Under the pieces are notes generated by a model, which ran no database searches, had not been told where the DNA came from, and saw only the letters and a list, made by a program, of their open reading frames with translations. From Phlebotomus papatasi (taxonomy: Eukaryota; Arthropoda; Insecta; Diptera; Psychodidae): 64,000 bases of DNA. Where the stretch lies: assembly GCF_024763615.1 (NCBI RefSeq), contig NC_077224.1, positions 49,176,712 to 49,240,711 on the forward strand, written 5' to 3'. Positions 11,932 to 22,857 of this stretch are shown here, in pieces. Position numbers and translations under genes: made by a program. The first letter of the stretch is position 1. Each line of letters begins with the position of its first letter.

Positions 11932-12700
11932 ATAAGGCACTCGGTCAAATTACAGACCCCGGTAGATAGTATACTCAACTTTTTTTTAGAATAAAAAGAG
12001 AAAAATTTTTTAGAATAAAAAGAATAATAAGAGAAAAAATAGAATTAGACATTGAAAAATATATTACATGCATATTTTAAGAAATTCATAAGATTATTCG
12101 CACACAGATCAATAACAAAATTTAAAATAAAGATTTGAGTTGTGGCAGAGAGAATTCTTTGCTGAATGAAGTACTGTTTTCAAAGGAACAGCGGTACTTT
12201 GGGGTGACTTAAGTTTCGGACAACTGCACTTTTTTCCGTGTTCTTAATAAATTTCTTCTAGAGCCCTTTTCAGGAAACCTAAGGCACGAGACCAGCTATT
12301 TTTATATATCCTGCCATTTGGAAGGTGCCAGGCTTCTTAACGAAAATTGAAACATGTGAAAAATGAGTAATTTGAAGCTTGCGTTGTTCCAAAGTTCCAC
12401 ACTTTCTCCTACTATTAGGGCAGGGGCCCATCAAGCCTAATAAAAAGTGAAGATATTTTTCACTTTTCCTTGTAAAAATTTTTCAGATATTGCATCGCGA
12501 CTTAAACAAATTTGCTCGTAGTTCTTGTATTATTTCGGCGAACATTATGATAAATGTATTTTTAGATAGCTTTTAATGCACGATTTCGAAATATATCAGA
12601 CTGATAAGTCAATTGTCTTTAGGAAAAAACTTGCCAACAGTCTTCAGTGCCTCTATGCAAAAACGTATGGAAAAATGGAATGTCGAGAGGCCCCTGACTA

Positions 12701-12871
12701 GGGGAAAGTTCCTATGCTTCTTACGATCCCAAGCTTCGTAAAAATTAATTTCTTCCTATGTTTTTCAATAAAATGTCACTCATCACATTCATATTTTGAA
12801 AACTAGATGAATGAATTTATTCAGAAACATAGGAAAAATTAGTAATTACGAATCTTAGGCACTTTGGGAAA
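12701..12871. mobile_element. MITE family D, degraded copy
   Basis: It starts GGGGAAAGTTCCTATGCTTC and ends with a degraded complement (CTTAGGCACTTTGGG). The interior matches 39063-39279 (TAATTACGAA, CCTATGTTTTTCAATAAA-type blocks). Confidence 0.5.
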
Positions 12872-13034
12872 AAAAACCCTATTTTTAAGGTGTTACAATT
12901 CAAAGGTGCCCCATTTCTTCCTATAGCAAGGCGCTCCATTTTTATTTACGTTTTGGATCATTTACCGTTCACCGGTCTACAACCGATTTAAACTGATGTT
13001 ATAAATCACTTAAGAGATGGCCCAAAATAGCTTA

Positions 13035-13473
13035 CACTGAAAAAGATCTTTTGTAAAATTGTTCATAAATGTTTGTGAATTTCTAAAGGGGACTTACGAA
13101 ATGCTCGTAAATCGTATAACCCAGAAACGAGTTTGTGCTTTTTTATAAACATTGTTCATAACATGCCCATTTGACAAACATTTTTTGTGCTTTTACAAAC
13201 ATTTTTTCGTACATTTTTGTTTATCTGACAAACATTTACGAACATATGACAAAATTTTACGAACTTTTTTTGTATGTTTACGGACATTTACAAACAAATC
13301 TTTGTAAAAGTACAAAAATGCTCGACAAATGATCATTTTACAAACAAAGTTTGTGAAAAAATACAAACTTTTACGAACTTGCTTGTAGGTTATACGATTT
13401 ACGAGTATTTAGTAAGTCCCTAATAGAAATTCACAAGCATTTACGAACACTTCGACGAAATATTTTTTTGAAA
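13035..13473. mobile_element. MITE family E, copy 1
   Basis: The inverted arms (about 13050-13127 and 13388-13470) share GTAAATCGTATAACC and its complement. The core is rich in ACAAACATTTTT-like words. The right terminus is degraded. The sister copy is at 49255-49902. Confidence 0.55.
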
Positions 13474-13710
13474 AAAAAATATCGGTTTATAACTGGTTGT
13501 ACAGACATATCAAGGATTCTAGAACCTTTGCAAAAGCAGCGAATTTGTGTGAATCGCTTGAGGAATCCGCTATTTAGAATAGAATTTTTCGCAATCTATT
13601 GTTGGATAATGAGCTGGCGTGATGGATATTCTATGGGGACACTTCCGGTAATCACCAGTGGAAATTTATATCACCTCAAGAAGAAAAACAAATTTTCTGT
13701 CTTGCCCAGA

Positions 13711-13740
13711 GCTTTCGGTCCGGATGTAGACCTTCTTCAG
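13711..13740 (-). other. Hairpin module, stem GGTC/GACC
   Basis: On the minus strand CTGAAGAA is followed by a GGTC...GACC stem and GAAAGCTC. It is part of the left arm of the palindrome. Confidence 0.5.
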
Positions 13741-14079
13741 TGGTCGATTAGACTATGTTTTTTGATTTCCTGAAGTTCGTTATTTTTGGAAAAATAGAGG
13801 ATCATCACCAGCAGTAATCACTTGGGAGGGTATTAACTAGTAATAAACTCCTGGTTTTCTCAGAGAAAACCGTTGATGAAACAATGAAAAGTAGTCAGAA
13901 AAAGCGCCTAATCAAATCACATCAAAGCCAGAATTGCAAAAAGAAAAATTAGGAAAGTAGCAAAAAAACTAATTATCTATTAGTTAAAAACTTCCCAAGT
14001 GATTATTGCTGGCGATGATCCTCTATTTTTCCAAAACTAACGAACTTCAGGAAATCAAAAAACATAGTCAAATCGACCA

Positions 14080-14109
14080 CTGAAGAAGGTCTACATCCAG
14101 ACCGAAAGC
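14080..14109 (+). other. Hairpin module, stem GGTCT/AGACC
   Basis: CTGAAGAA is followed by a perfect 5-bp stem GGTCT...AGACC and GAAAGC. It differs from its partner at 13711 at a paired position. Confidence 0.5.
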
Positions 14110-14322
14110 TCTGGGCAAGACAGAAAATTTGTTTTTCTTCTTGAGGTGAAATAAATTTCCACTGGCGATTATCGGAAGTGTCCTCATAGAATTCTTGGAA
14201 TCTTTGATTTTAAAAACCGGTATAAGGAATGCTTCAACGATATTTTCGTAAATGGACGAAATGTCTGCCTATAGGTAACCTCTAAAATATATCCAAAGCC
14301 GTGCACGACGCGTTTTAAATAA

Positions 14323-14534
14323 GGGAAGCTGGAACACCACCGAACATGGGGCAGTACCGAACACTAATTTTTATTTCTAAACTACTTGGAGTATCTCGAC
14401 TAATTCTTTAATGGACAAAGCATCCCTACAGTACCTATATGAATACATATAAGTCTTTTCCTCTGAAGTCTGATATCTGATTAAAAAATTGCAGTGTTCG
14501 GTGGTGCCCCGTGTTCGGTGGTGCCTCAGTTTCC
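14323..14534. mobile_element. MITE family F, copy 1
   Basis: The ends GGGAAGCTGGAACACCACCG and GGTGGTGCCTCAGTTTCC are inverted repeats carrying the word CCACCGAACA. The interior matches 20847-21055 (TATTTCTAAACTACTTG, CAGTACCTAT). It is about 212 bp. Confidence 0.65.
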
Positions 14535-14539
14535 AAGAA

Positions 14540-16060
14540 ATTCCTGAATCGCTATCCCTAGCTGTTTGGCCTGTAGATTGATACCATACAGACAAAAGGA
14601 CGAACAGATGGGCACACGGACAAATACCGTGACATAAATTCTCGGCCATCGTCTGAAAAGCAAAGATATGTTGAGAAAAGTTCTCCTTGGGAGGTGGAAA
14701 GTAGAAACGTTGAGCTATCATAAAATCGAGGAATTATATACACTGCTTTCTTGGTATACAATTTGTAGAAAGTGTTCATCGTAAATTGCTCTATGTAGAC
14801 TTCGAGTAATGAGATTATTCATATATTTCTAGTGGTATAAATTAAAGTTATGTATAAATTGTCCCAGAGTTATCTTATGGAGAGGATTCACAGAAGAATA
14901 TAATTTATTACTTCTTCCTGTTCGACGTTTAATTTTGATAACGGAAAGCATTATTTTTTTTTAACCACTAAATTCGCAAAAATCAAAATATTGCCTTCCG
15001 AGGACTGAAATGTGGACAATATGCATTAGGTATGAAAACTTAATTATGTATACTGCTCTCACTTTAAGAAATAAAATCATTCAACCCAATCTTACCATTT
15101 CCATGATGATTTTCTCAAAACAATTATATATCCAATTTGCTTTGTTAAGTTAGTCCAGAATCAAGCTTTAGGGGAACACAAAATCTTGACTGAGGCCATG
15201 TGTAATGTGGTGATGATAATGAGTTTTCCTGTTTTCCAGTCATTAAAATTCCAAACAGGTTGTCCTCCACTAAATGTAATTACCGGTCTCACCATCCTAA
15301 GCAGATGATGAATATCCTTTGGATCGCTTTAGGAATTCGACTAACATGAATAAATATCGAGCATGAAAATTAATTTTCAATCCTCTATAGAATATGCATA
15401 CTGCCTGTTAATTAGTATGGAATATAGAGGCACAATACTTATTAGTTCAAATATTAGAAATTTAGATGCTTGTAAATGAATATTTTGTTATCCAAAAAAA
15501 AAATACTTTAATTCAAACATATCCTCAATTTAAGTATTTTGAACTCAACTCTCACTATCTCACCTTTCGTGTAGGTTTTTAATTCAAATATTTGTATTTA
15601 TTGTGTAAACATATAAATTTCCGAATTTTCCCAAATATCACCGCCAAAAAAGCAAAACACAGCCGATAAGATTTCGGGGAGAAGGTCACAAACCATCTCA
15701 GACAGGTGAGAGGAGAACATTTGCATTGTATGATGCCGTTGACACTGCGCATGTAAAACGATGATGAAGTAATTGAATTAGAAATTCATTATTCGGCACT
15801 TAATTATCGACAATTTTTCCTGCTTGTCTATCGACTATGAGCATTGAAATTAATTAGCTTCAGCCAGTACGTAAAAATGAAGAGATGACAGAAAATTGGC
15901 AAAGACTATAGGAACAAGATGATCGAAAAATGTCTTAAAACCAACCGGTTATTTCCAATAAACTCACGAGATTTCAAGAAATTAATAAATAAATTAGCAA
16001 TAAATTGGTTTATGTGTTTAACTAATTTACCACAACCATCGCTGATCTCCTCTGGTTTAG
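14540..16060. other. Intergenic sequence upstream of the glycosidase gene
   Basis: No exon or clear repeat is recognised; regulatory sequence for the downstream gene is possible. Confidence 0.35.
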
Positions 16061-16067
16061 TTTCATA

Positions 16068-16101
16068 TCAGTCTCATTCAGGCAACGTCTGATATCGGAT
16101 C
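16068..16101 (+). promoter_or_regulatory. Candidate initiator plus DPE core promoter
   Basis: TCAGTC at 16068-16073 fits the arthropod initiator. GGATC at 16097-16101 lies exactly at +28 to +32 from its A and fits the DPE consensus. No TATA box is seen. The start codon lies 63 nt downstream. Short consensus matches can arise by chance, so this is tentative. Confidence 0.4.
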
Positions 16102-16132
16102 GTCGTGATAAAATTTTGCAAAAGAAAACAAT

Positions 16133-19100
16133 ATGAAGTTTTCAGAGATTTTTCAATTAAAGAGATTTTGGCTTATACTTGGAATACACATTGTAATTCT
16201 CTTCGGGTGAGTGATGGTGGCATAAATTATTAAAATGTGATGAAATGAAACATATCTAGTGTTATCAACAAGTTTTTTAGATCGTTGCTAAATTAAATAA
16301 TTATTATTTTTATATAAAACATTAACCTAATTTTAAGATTTAAAATAGGACTTTTTGACAATGGGAGCCAAAATATCTTTTACTTTCTTAATTAGAATTT
16401 TTACATTGACTATGGGTCCGTAGAACACAGCACTTATTCCCCTGGCACATCTTTTAGATCGGTAAAATTTTATGAAATCAAAATTCGCGTCCCTGTCTTT
16501 CTCATATGGTTCGCCTAAGTCTATACCACTCTTTCAGACTCAAAATTGGAATGAACTAAATTTAATTTGGTGTGATGTTCAAAGGAAGAAGAAGAGTGCG
16601 AAAGTACAGTAGACTCTCTCAAATTCGGGCATTTGGGACCGAAATGTCACCCGAATTAGAGAGAAATTCGGGCATCAATCTGTTTAAAATGCAACGATTT
16701 TTCGTTTATCTGCACACTTCAATTAATTTCACATACTCATATTTATTGTAAATTTCATAAAGACCTTCTAAAAATGCAAAATAACATCATAACTGAAAAA
16801 AACCGTGGCAAATTTAAGGATGTTTGCTTCATTCGATAATCATAATCAAACTTGAAAAATGTCAACAAATGTTTTTCGAATTTAACTGTCGCCTGAATTA
16901 AAAAGTAGCCCGATCTTAAAAGAGCCGAATTAGCGAGAGTCTACTGTATAGGATAGACATACGCAAAACCTAAAAAAAAGAGAAATCGATGTGAATTTCG
17001 ACTTTGTGAAATTTTCCTGATCTAAATTATGTGACGAAGCCATAAATTTTTTAATATGCTTTTCAAAATTCTAGAATAATCATAATAAAAGCGACTAATA
17101 ATGCTGAAATACATGGCTAACGTTGAGCTCCAATTTGGTGGTAATAAGCTTCTTCGAAACCTAATAACCCTCAATATGCTCAGGCTTATTATCCTCCAAA
17201 ATAAAGGGCTCTTCAAACCTGTTCCAATCTTAGTTTTACTCAGGACTTGTTTCAACTAATATAATATTTATCATCATATGAAGCCTTAATAAATTCTTAA
17301 TATGGGTTAAAGATCACATTCTATGTCTCATTTAAACATTGAGAGATTAATGAAATGGCAAAGTGTCCCAGATTTGCGGAATGCTCGAAATCACGAGAGA
17401 GTCCTCTCTATTAGCATATTTTTTGTATGCACATACATATGTAGAGTTACTGCCAAATTAATCTTGTTTATAGACAATACGAAAGTTAATAAAATAATGG
17501 GGGGCGGGGGGTCATCGAAGACCGGAAATCAATATCACTTACCGTTTGACCTCTATAGCTCGGGAAGAAACTTAGGGTCAAGTAAAAAGAAAATCCGAAA
17601 AAAATATTCAAAAATTGGTACTTAACCGGTTCATTACCGATGAAGACCGCTGCAGCCGGGTTCGAAATTTCAATACTTTTCCAAAAAATCCACATTTAAC
17701 CAAGGGTGGTATGCACATGATTTATATTAGGCTTATTTATTAATTAATCAGAAAACCTATGCACAGACATAGAAAATGACGTCCCAAAAGCTCTGTTAAT
17801 AAATCGGTAGATTTTCTCTATACACCGCCCGAGGGCAGAACTAGCGCTGAAAAAAACTTAAGAGGTTTCTAAATTTAAAGAATTTTGTACATTTTGAGAC
17901 ATTCAAGACATTATTTTTTAAATTTATTTGAGGTTTTTTTCTTTGTGAGATGTTGAAAATTTTTTTTGTGATGTATGAGCATTTATTTTCTTTGTGGATT
18001 TCACAAAGAAATTGTTACTAATTTGTAGAAGAAAATCGATCGCTCAGAATAAGAAACGAATAACTCTCAGTAGGCAAATTTGAGGAGATCGATTTGAATC
18101 TGAGATTTTACATGAAAAGTATTTGATTTTTGAGATTTAAAATCTCTATAACTTTGGAAATAATTATCTTTCAAGTATGATATTCATAGGGAAGGTAGAG
18201 AGTATAAGAAGTTATCCAAAAAGCGACTAAAACAATTTTTGTAAAAAAAAATCAAGTTGTTCGACTTATATTCTAACTAAGTCGTCGAAATGTGAATTCG
18301 TTTTTTTTATAACACATGAGCCCTTTGCAATTTTTTACAAAAATATTTGATGAAAAAACTAATGAACTAACTAATGAACTAATGGTTGTCTTATCAAAAT
18401 GGCGAATTTTTCGGTCATAGGTATGTCTGGACGAAATGATCGCCTGGACTACCTCTAAAACATATCCGAAAGTTATTGAAAAAGCTTTGACCAATTTTCA
18501 GAAAAAAAACGAAAAAAACATGGTTGTGGGGATATAGAGGGGTAAAGAGAAAAAAAAGGCTGGAGCTTTGTATTTTATTTGGGGCCATCGAAGACCGGAT
18601 GTTGATACCTTTTACCGTTTAAGCTCCAGGATGTAGACAAGTTGAAAAAAAGACGATTACATAACTGCTTTCTCATGATTTCGAGCAGTAAAACGTTTCT
18701 TTTGAAAGCAGATACGGTGAAATATCTTGGTAATCACCATATAGTGTCAACCTATAGAAGAACCCATAGAGTTCTCAAAACCACCATCCCGAACTGTTTG
18801 AAATCTAGATGTTGTAACAAATAGATTCTCCATATTATTGACAAAATTTTGTAATTCCCTGGATTCTGGGAGAAACCATTGTCAATTTTGTTTTTTTTTT
18901 AATTTTGAATTAAATCTAATTAAAATCAAAAATTAATTAACTTTTGTTTCAGGGTACTGGGATTGTATTCAAAGAATTCCCAGGATGGTATCTTTCCAGA
19001 AGATTTCCTCTTTGGTTCAGCTTCAGCTGCCTATCAAGTAGAAGGATACTCAAAAGCAGATGGAAAAGGTCCTAGTATATGGGATGATTTAGTAGAAAAT

Positions 19101-20393
19101 CACCTGGATTTAGTGCTAGATCATCGTAGTGCAGACAGTGGACCAGATTCATACAAATTCTACAAGGACGATGTGCGAGTCCTTAAGGAAATGGGAATGC
19201 AAATGTACAGATTCTCCATTGCATGGTCCCGTATTATGCCAGACGGAGACTTATCGTCTCTCAATGAGGCTGGATTGCAATACTACAGTAACCTGATTGA
19301 TGAACTCCTGGCTAATGATATCATACCCATGGTAACGATGTACCATTGGGATCATCCTAGGAATATACAAAAACTAGGAGGTCCACTGAATCCGCTCTTT
19401 GTGGATTATTTTAGAGAGTATGCAAGGGTACTTTTTGAAAGATTTGGGGATAGAGTCAAATATTGGATTACAATCAATGAACCCAGTATCTTTTGTACCT
19501 ATTCCTACACTACAGAAGATTGGGGTGCAGCAATTAATGTGACAGGTGGGGAATACTATTGTGCACATCATTTGCTTATTGCACATGCGACAGTTTACAG
19601 AATGTATCAGAATGAATTTTACTCTAAGCAAGGTGGAAAAGTAGGACTGAGTCTTCATTCTCGAGGGTATTTACCTAAGAATCCGGATAGTTCTTCTGAC
19701 AGAGAAGCAGCACGAATAGGATTCCTCACAGATCTAGGCTGGACAGCTCATGCAATTTTCTCTATAACCGGTGGCTATCCTTCCGTTCTGGAGAAATTTG
19801 TGGCTGAGAAAAGCAAAAGGGAAGGTAGGGCTTGGTCTAGATTGCCGCAAATGAGCCTTGATACTGTCAAACTTCTCAGAGGTTCGGCAGACTTCCTCGG
19901 CTTAAATTACTATACAAGTCGGTTGGTTGAGATGGATCCAAACCCCTTTAATGGTAAAGCTTTTATACTTAACGATACGCGTATTATTCAGTCACGGGCT
20001 GCCCATTGGCCAAGAGCCAAATCCGAATGGCTGTATTCAGCTCCTGAAGGATTTAGAGAACTTCTTAGGTGGATTAAAAAGGAATACAATAATCCTGATG
20101 TGATTATCACAGAGAATGGATGGTCTGATGATGGTCAGTTGGATGATATAGAGCGAATTGAGTATTTGAAGCGACATTTGAAGGAAATTCTTGGTGCAAT
20201 TCAGCAAGATGGGTGTAATGTTAAAGGGCATACGACTTGGAGTATATTGGATAACTTTGAATGGATGCAGGGATTCACGGAGAAATTTGGCATTGTCAGC
20301 TGGGACGAAGAGTCACCCAGAAGGGAGAGGAGACCCAAGAAGAGTGCTTCATTTCTCAGGCAGGTCATCAGAACTCGACAAATTCCACAATAG
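16133..20393 (+). CDS. Secreted glycoside hydrolase family 1 (beta-glucosidase / myrosinase-like)
   Basis: Two exons, 16133-16206 and 18953-20393, are joined across a GTGAGT...TTTCAG intron (16207-18952). The split glycine codon restores a 504-aa frame, the usual size for animal GH1 enzymes. Exon 1 gives a basic start and a hydrophobic core (FWLILGIHIVILFG), a signal peptide, so the enzyme is predicted to be secreted. The GH1 landmarks are all present: FGSASAAYQVEG, MYRFSIAWSRI, the acid/base TINEP (E201), the nucleophile ITENG (E412), and WSILDNFEW near 454-462. The reaction is retaining hydrolysis of beta-glycosides; insect relatives are often named myrosinase 1-like or lactase-phlorizin hydrolase-like, and substrate cannot be told from sequence. 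The C-terminal tail is unusually basic (RRERRPKK). A poly(A) signal follows at 20421. Family assignment is very secure. Confidence 0.93.
16443..17035. mobile_element. MITE family G, copy 1, split by a pogo-like MITE
   Basis: It lies in intron 1 of the glycosidase gene. Left end GGCACATCTTTTAGATCGG and right end CTGATCTAAATTATGTGAC are inverted. The interior matches 53903-54153 in reverse (GAAGAAGAAGAGTGCxAAAG, TAGGATAGACATA). The pogo-like MITE sits exactly at a TA in this sequence. Confidence 0.6.
16607..16946. mobile_element. Pogo-like MITE, copy 2 (nested)
   Basis: It is 340 bp with ends CAGTAGACTCTCTCAAATTC and GCGAGAGTCTACTG, and TA duplicated at 16605-16606 and 16947-16948. Its insertion point in the surrounding MITE can be verified against the intact copy at 53903-54153. 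Confidence 0.75.
17310..17700. repeat. Intronic dispersed repeat, related to 55895-56230
   Basis: GCGGAATGCTCGAAATCACG, TTCATTACCGATGAAGACCG and CAATACTTTTCCAAAAAATC recur in the same order at 55895-56230. The block TCATCGAAGACCGGAAATCA also occurs within it. It is non-coding, inside intron 1 of the glycosidase gene. Confidence 0.5.
18260..18660. repeat. Intronic dispersed repeat with CATCGAAGACCGGA block
   Basis: It contains GGCGAATTTTTCGGTCATAG, GGACTACCTCTAAAACATAT and CCATCGAAGACCGGATGTTG, shared with 49955-50180, 53095-53165 (inverted) and 56755-56870. It lies in intron 1 of the glycosidase gene, upstream of the acceptor at 18951-18952. Confidence 0.5.
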
Positions 20394-20420
20394 AATCACT
20401 GATTTATACTTCAACGCATG

Positions 20421-20426
20421 AATAAA
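20421..20426 (+). terminator. Poly(A) signal AATAAA of the glycosidase gene
   Basis: A canonical AATAAA lies 28 nt after the stop codon, giving a short 3' UTR. Confidence 0.6.
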
Positions 20427-20846
20427 TGCTGATCAGCAACTATGCAACACATTACTCATGCACATCCTCCCTGAAGACCACTAGTTTTAATTTACATGAA
20501 ATTGCTCTCATAGATCGCCTCAATGGGGTGGGCTATATAATCGGATTTTATTCATGCCGGCTGTTAATCCAATTTCATTCCACTTGGTGATACATTGCAT
20601 AATCGAAAATGCAACTTGTTTAATTCAGTGAACTATAGACCCGGCTGACCAATAGACATGAGGTAAGATGTAATATAGTACACTTTTTATAATAGGCGAA
20701 GGTTTATAGAAAAAAAAACGTAATCTGTATGCACGTGCGGTGTAGCTTCGAATATTAATTAAATTTTAAGTTCTTTTGTAATGTAATATGGAGGGGAAAA
20801 TCAGTTTTAAACACTGTTATGTATGGGAATCAACTTTTTGATTAGG

Positions 20847-21055
20847 GGAAATTGAAACACCACAGAACATGGCGTAGCCCCGAACACTGATTTTATTTCT
20901 AAACTACTTGAACTATGGCGAACATTTTTTCAGTGGACAATCATCCCCACAGTACCTATGAATTCATATAGGTATTGTCCTCTGAAATGTAATTTCTAAT
21001 TAAAAATTCGCTGTGTTTAGTGCTACCCCGTGTTCGATGGTGCTCCAGTTTTCCC
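20847..21055. mobile_element. MITE family F, copy 2
   Basis: It starts GGGGAAATTGAAACACCAC and ends GGTGCTCCAGTTTTCCC, with TA on both sides. The interior is colinear with 14323-14534. Confidence 0.65.
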
Positions 21056-21269
21056 TACAAAGAAAGTTTAATAGATTATGTTTTAAAATTGAACTACATT
21101 ACGTTGGATAATCAAAATTAATCAAATTCAAATTTATCAATTGTTAAATGCAAAACATGCCATAGCCATTATATCCATTTATTAATAAATGCGTCTTTCT
21201 GAAAAAGAACAGCATCAAATATTTCGAACATTTATTTATTGTCGTCACTTTTTTTTAATCAACCCAGTG

Positions 21270-21355
21270 TGGCCATCGCCGTCTTAGCGTCGATTTCAAC
21301 CTATTCCAGAATAAAACTCTTTAAAATCCTTTCTCAGGTAGTACGTTTCGTAGCT
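21270..21355. repeat. Dispersed AACGCTAAGACGG repeat, inverted copy
   Basis: GCCATCGCCGTCTTAGCGT followed by TTTCAACCTATTCC is the reverse complement of the repeats at 4770 and 9310. Confidence 0.45.
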
Positions 21356-21944
21356 GAATGTTAAAGAATTGAAGAGTTCTTTTAATACTTAATTGGAAGA
21401 TAGGGGAGACCGGAAAGGATGAGACAGGGGTAAAGTGGGACGAGTCGATTTTTTCATTATGGTTAAATCCCATCAAATAAATGGGATTTAACCACTAGAC
21501 AATCGTAAAACACGAAAACTAAAACTGAAGACTAAAAAATTCTCCTCCTGAGGATATTCGACTTTTGTCCAATCCAGTTAAAAATTATTTTCTCGAAAAT
21601 TTCTCCATCAATTTCCTCTACAATTCTCACAAGTGCCCCGGAAAAAGCAAGGCTCGAGCTCGTCCCTAGATATTAAGATTGATATTAATTTCTAAAAGAT
21701 TTTAATTTTTTCATTTTCTGTTAGAAATATTTTTTATTCTTATTATTTGAAATCAATTATCATGTTCCAGTAATTCAAATTATGCGAGAAAAAACGCGTC
21801 CCACACTGTCCCAGATCGGGGATGGTTTGGGACAAAGCGTCAGGATAAATGTTTTATCCTGGCTAAGAAAGTTCAGTTGTTTTCCAAGTTCCACCCAGTA
21901 CCTTTTAAAAAGCCAATAGGGTAAGTGTGCCAAATTTCGGCATA

Positions 21945-22178
21945 CAGTAGACTCTGTCTCAATCGGGAATATGGGGCAAAATGTCATCCACTTTAGCGAT
22001 AGAATTGAGCGTCAAAGCCCTTGTAAATTCCACAAAAAGCGCTCAATTATAAAGAATCACGATAAAATAGGAAGAACTACAGCGAATTTGAGCGAATCAG
22101 CTTCATAATTAAACGTGAAAATTGTCAACAAAATTTGTCGCCCGATTGAAAAAGAGCCGATTGAGGAAGAGTCTACTG
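21945..22178. mobile_element. Pogo-like MITE, copy 3 (nested)
   Basis: It is 234 bp with ends CAGTAGACTCTGTCTCAATC and GAAGAGTCTACTG, and TA on both sides (21943-21944, 22179-22180). It sits in the left end of the decayed DNA transposon. Confidence 0.7.
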
Positions 22179-22330
22179 TAGTTGCAAATAAGCACCGAAG
22201 TCCTAAGTTTGAAATGAAATATTTTTAATTCTCTTCTTTGTTCTCTATAAATCACTTCCTAAAATATTGAAAAATTAATAATAATATGGACAATGCTTTG
22301 GATAGTATTCCGGCCACTTTGTGTGAAATA

Positions 22331-22335
22331 CCGAC
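22331..22335. repeat. Target-site duplication CCGAC, left
   Basis: CCGAC immediately precedes the TG of the left LTR and is repeated right after the other LTR at 28692-28696. Five bp is normal for BEL/Pao integration. Confidence 0.85.
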
Positions 22336-22744
22336 TGAAGAGGATGTTACCTATGAGTGGACAAAAAAGATGAGAATAGTCCTCTCAAGCACCTCAGCTA
22401 GACAATTCAGTGGGAAATATACCTATGAGTGGACAAAAAAGATGAGAATAGTCCTCTCAAGCACCTCAGCTAGACAATTCAGTGGGAAATATACCTGGAA
22501 ATACAGTTTTATCAGTACCCGGTGAGAACGGATCAAAATTTTCCTTATCCGCTGAGAAAAACCACAATTTTCTTTGGAGCACACTTTTTATTCACTTTTC
22601 ACGTTCAGAGAAAAAATTAACGGTAGAGGAAAGCCATTTTGAAATCAGCTGACTTCCGATAACCCGGCGATATTTCATCGATATTCGATTAATCGAACTA
22701 TTTAAATTGTGGCAGATCGCAACGGGTTCCTCTTATTTTGTACA
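22336..22744 (-). repeat. BEL 3' LTR
   Basis: It is 409 bp and starts and ends with TG...CA. It contains two tandem 72-bp units (22351-22422 and 22423-22494) followed by a unique part. It appears identical to the LTR at 28283-28691. Confidence 0.92.
22351..22494. repeat. Two tandem 72-bp units inside the LTR
   Basis: The unit starts CTATGAGTGGACAAAAAAGA and is repeated exactly twice. Because 72 is a multiple of 3, it keeps an open plus-strand frame that looks like a repetitive protein but is an artefact of the repeat. Confidence 0.85.
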
Positions 22745-22757
22745 TTTCTCCCCTATT
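22745..22757 (-). other. Polypurine tract
   Basis: The minus-strand sequence AATAGGGGAGAAA directly abuts the 3' LTR, the expected place for the plus-strand DNA primer of an LTR element. Confidence 0.75.
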
Positions 22758-22857
22758 TCAAAATGGCGTTTAAATTGAAAGTTTACAATAATAAATTTAA
22801 TTCAAAGGAAATTTTACTTGTGTTTTTTTTTTTTTTCAAAGACATAATCTTGACGAT

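Larger units (their letters stand above)
13628..14193. mobile_element. Palindromic element with two opposed hairpin modules
   Basis: The arms 13628-13828 and 13990-14193 are close reverse complements (TCTATGGGGACACTTCCGG against its counterpart). Each arm carries the CTGAAGA-hairpin-GAAAG module, at 13711-13740 (minus) and 14080-14109 (plus). The spacer is about 160 bp. No clear target duplication is seen at the ends. Confidence 0.65.

Noticed and set aside
13468..13773. Plus-strand ORF of 101 codons
   Set aside because: It spans the edge of a MITE and an arm of a palindromic element; no motif, and the stretch recurs inverted.
22351..22494. Possible CRISPR-like or satellite array
   Set aside because: There are only two adjacent units without spacers, confined to the LTR; the host is a eukaryote.
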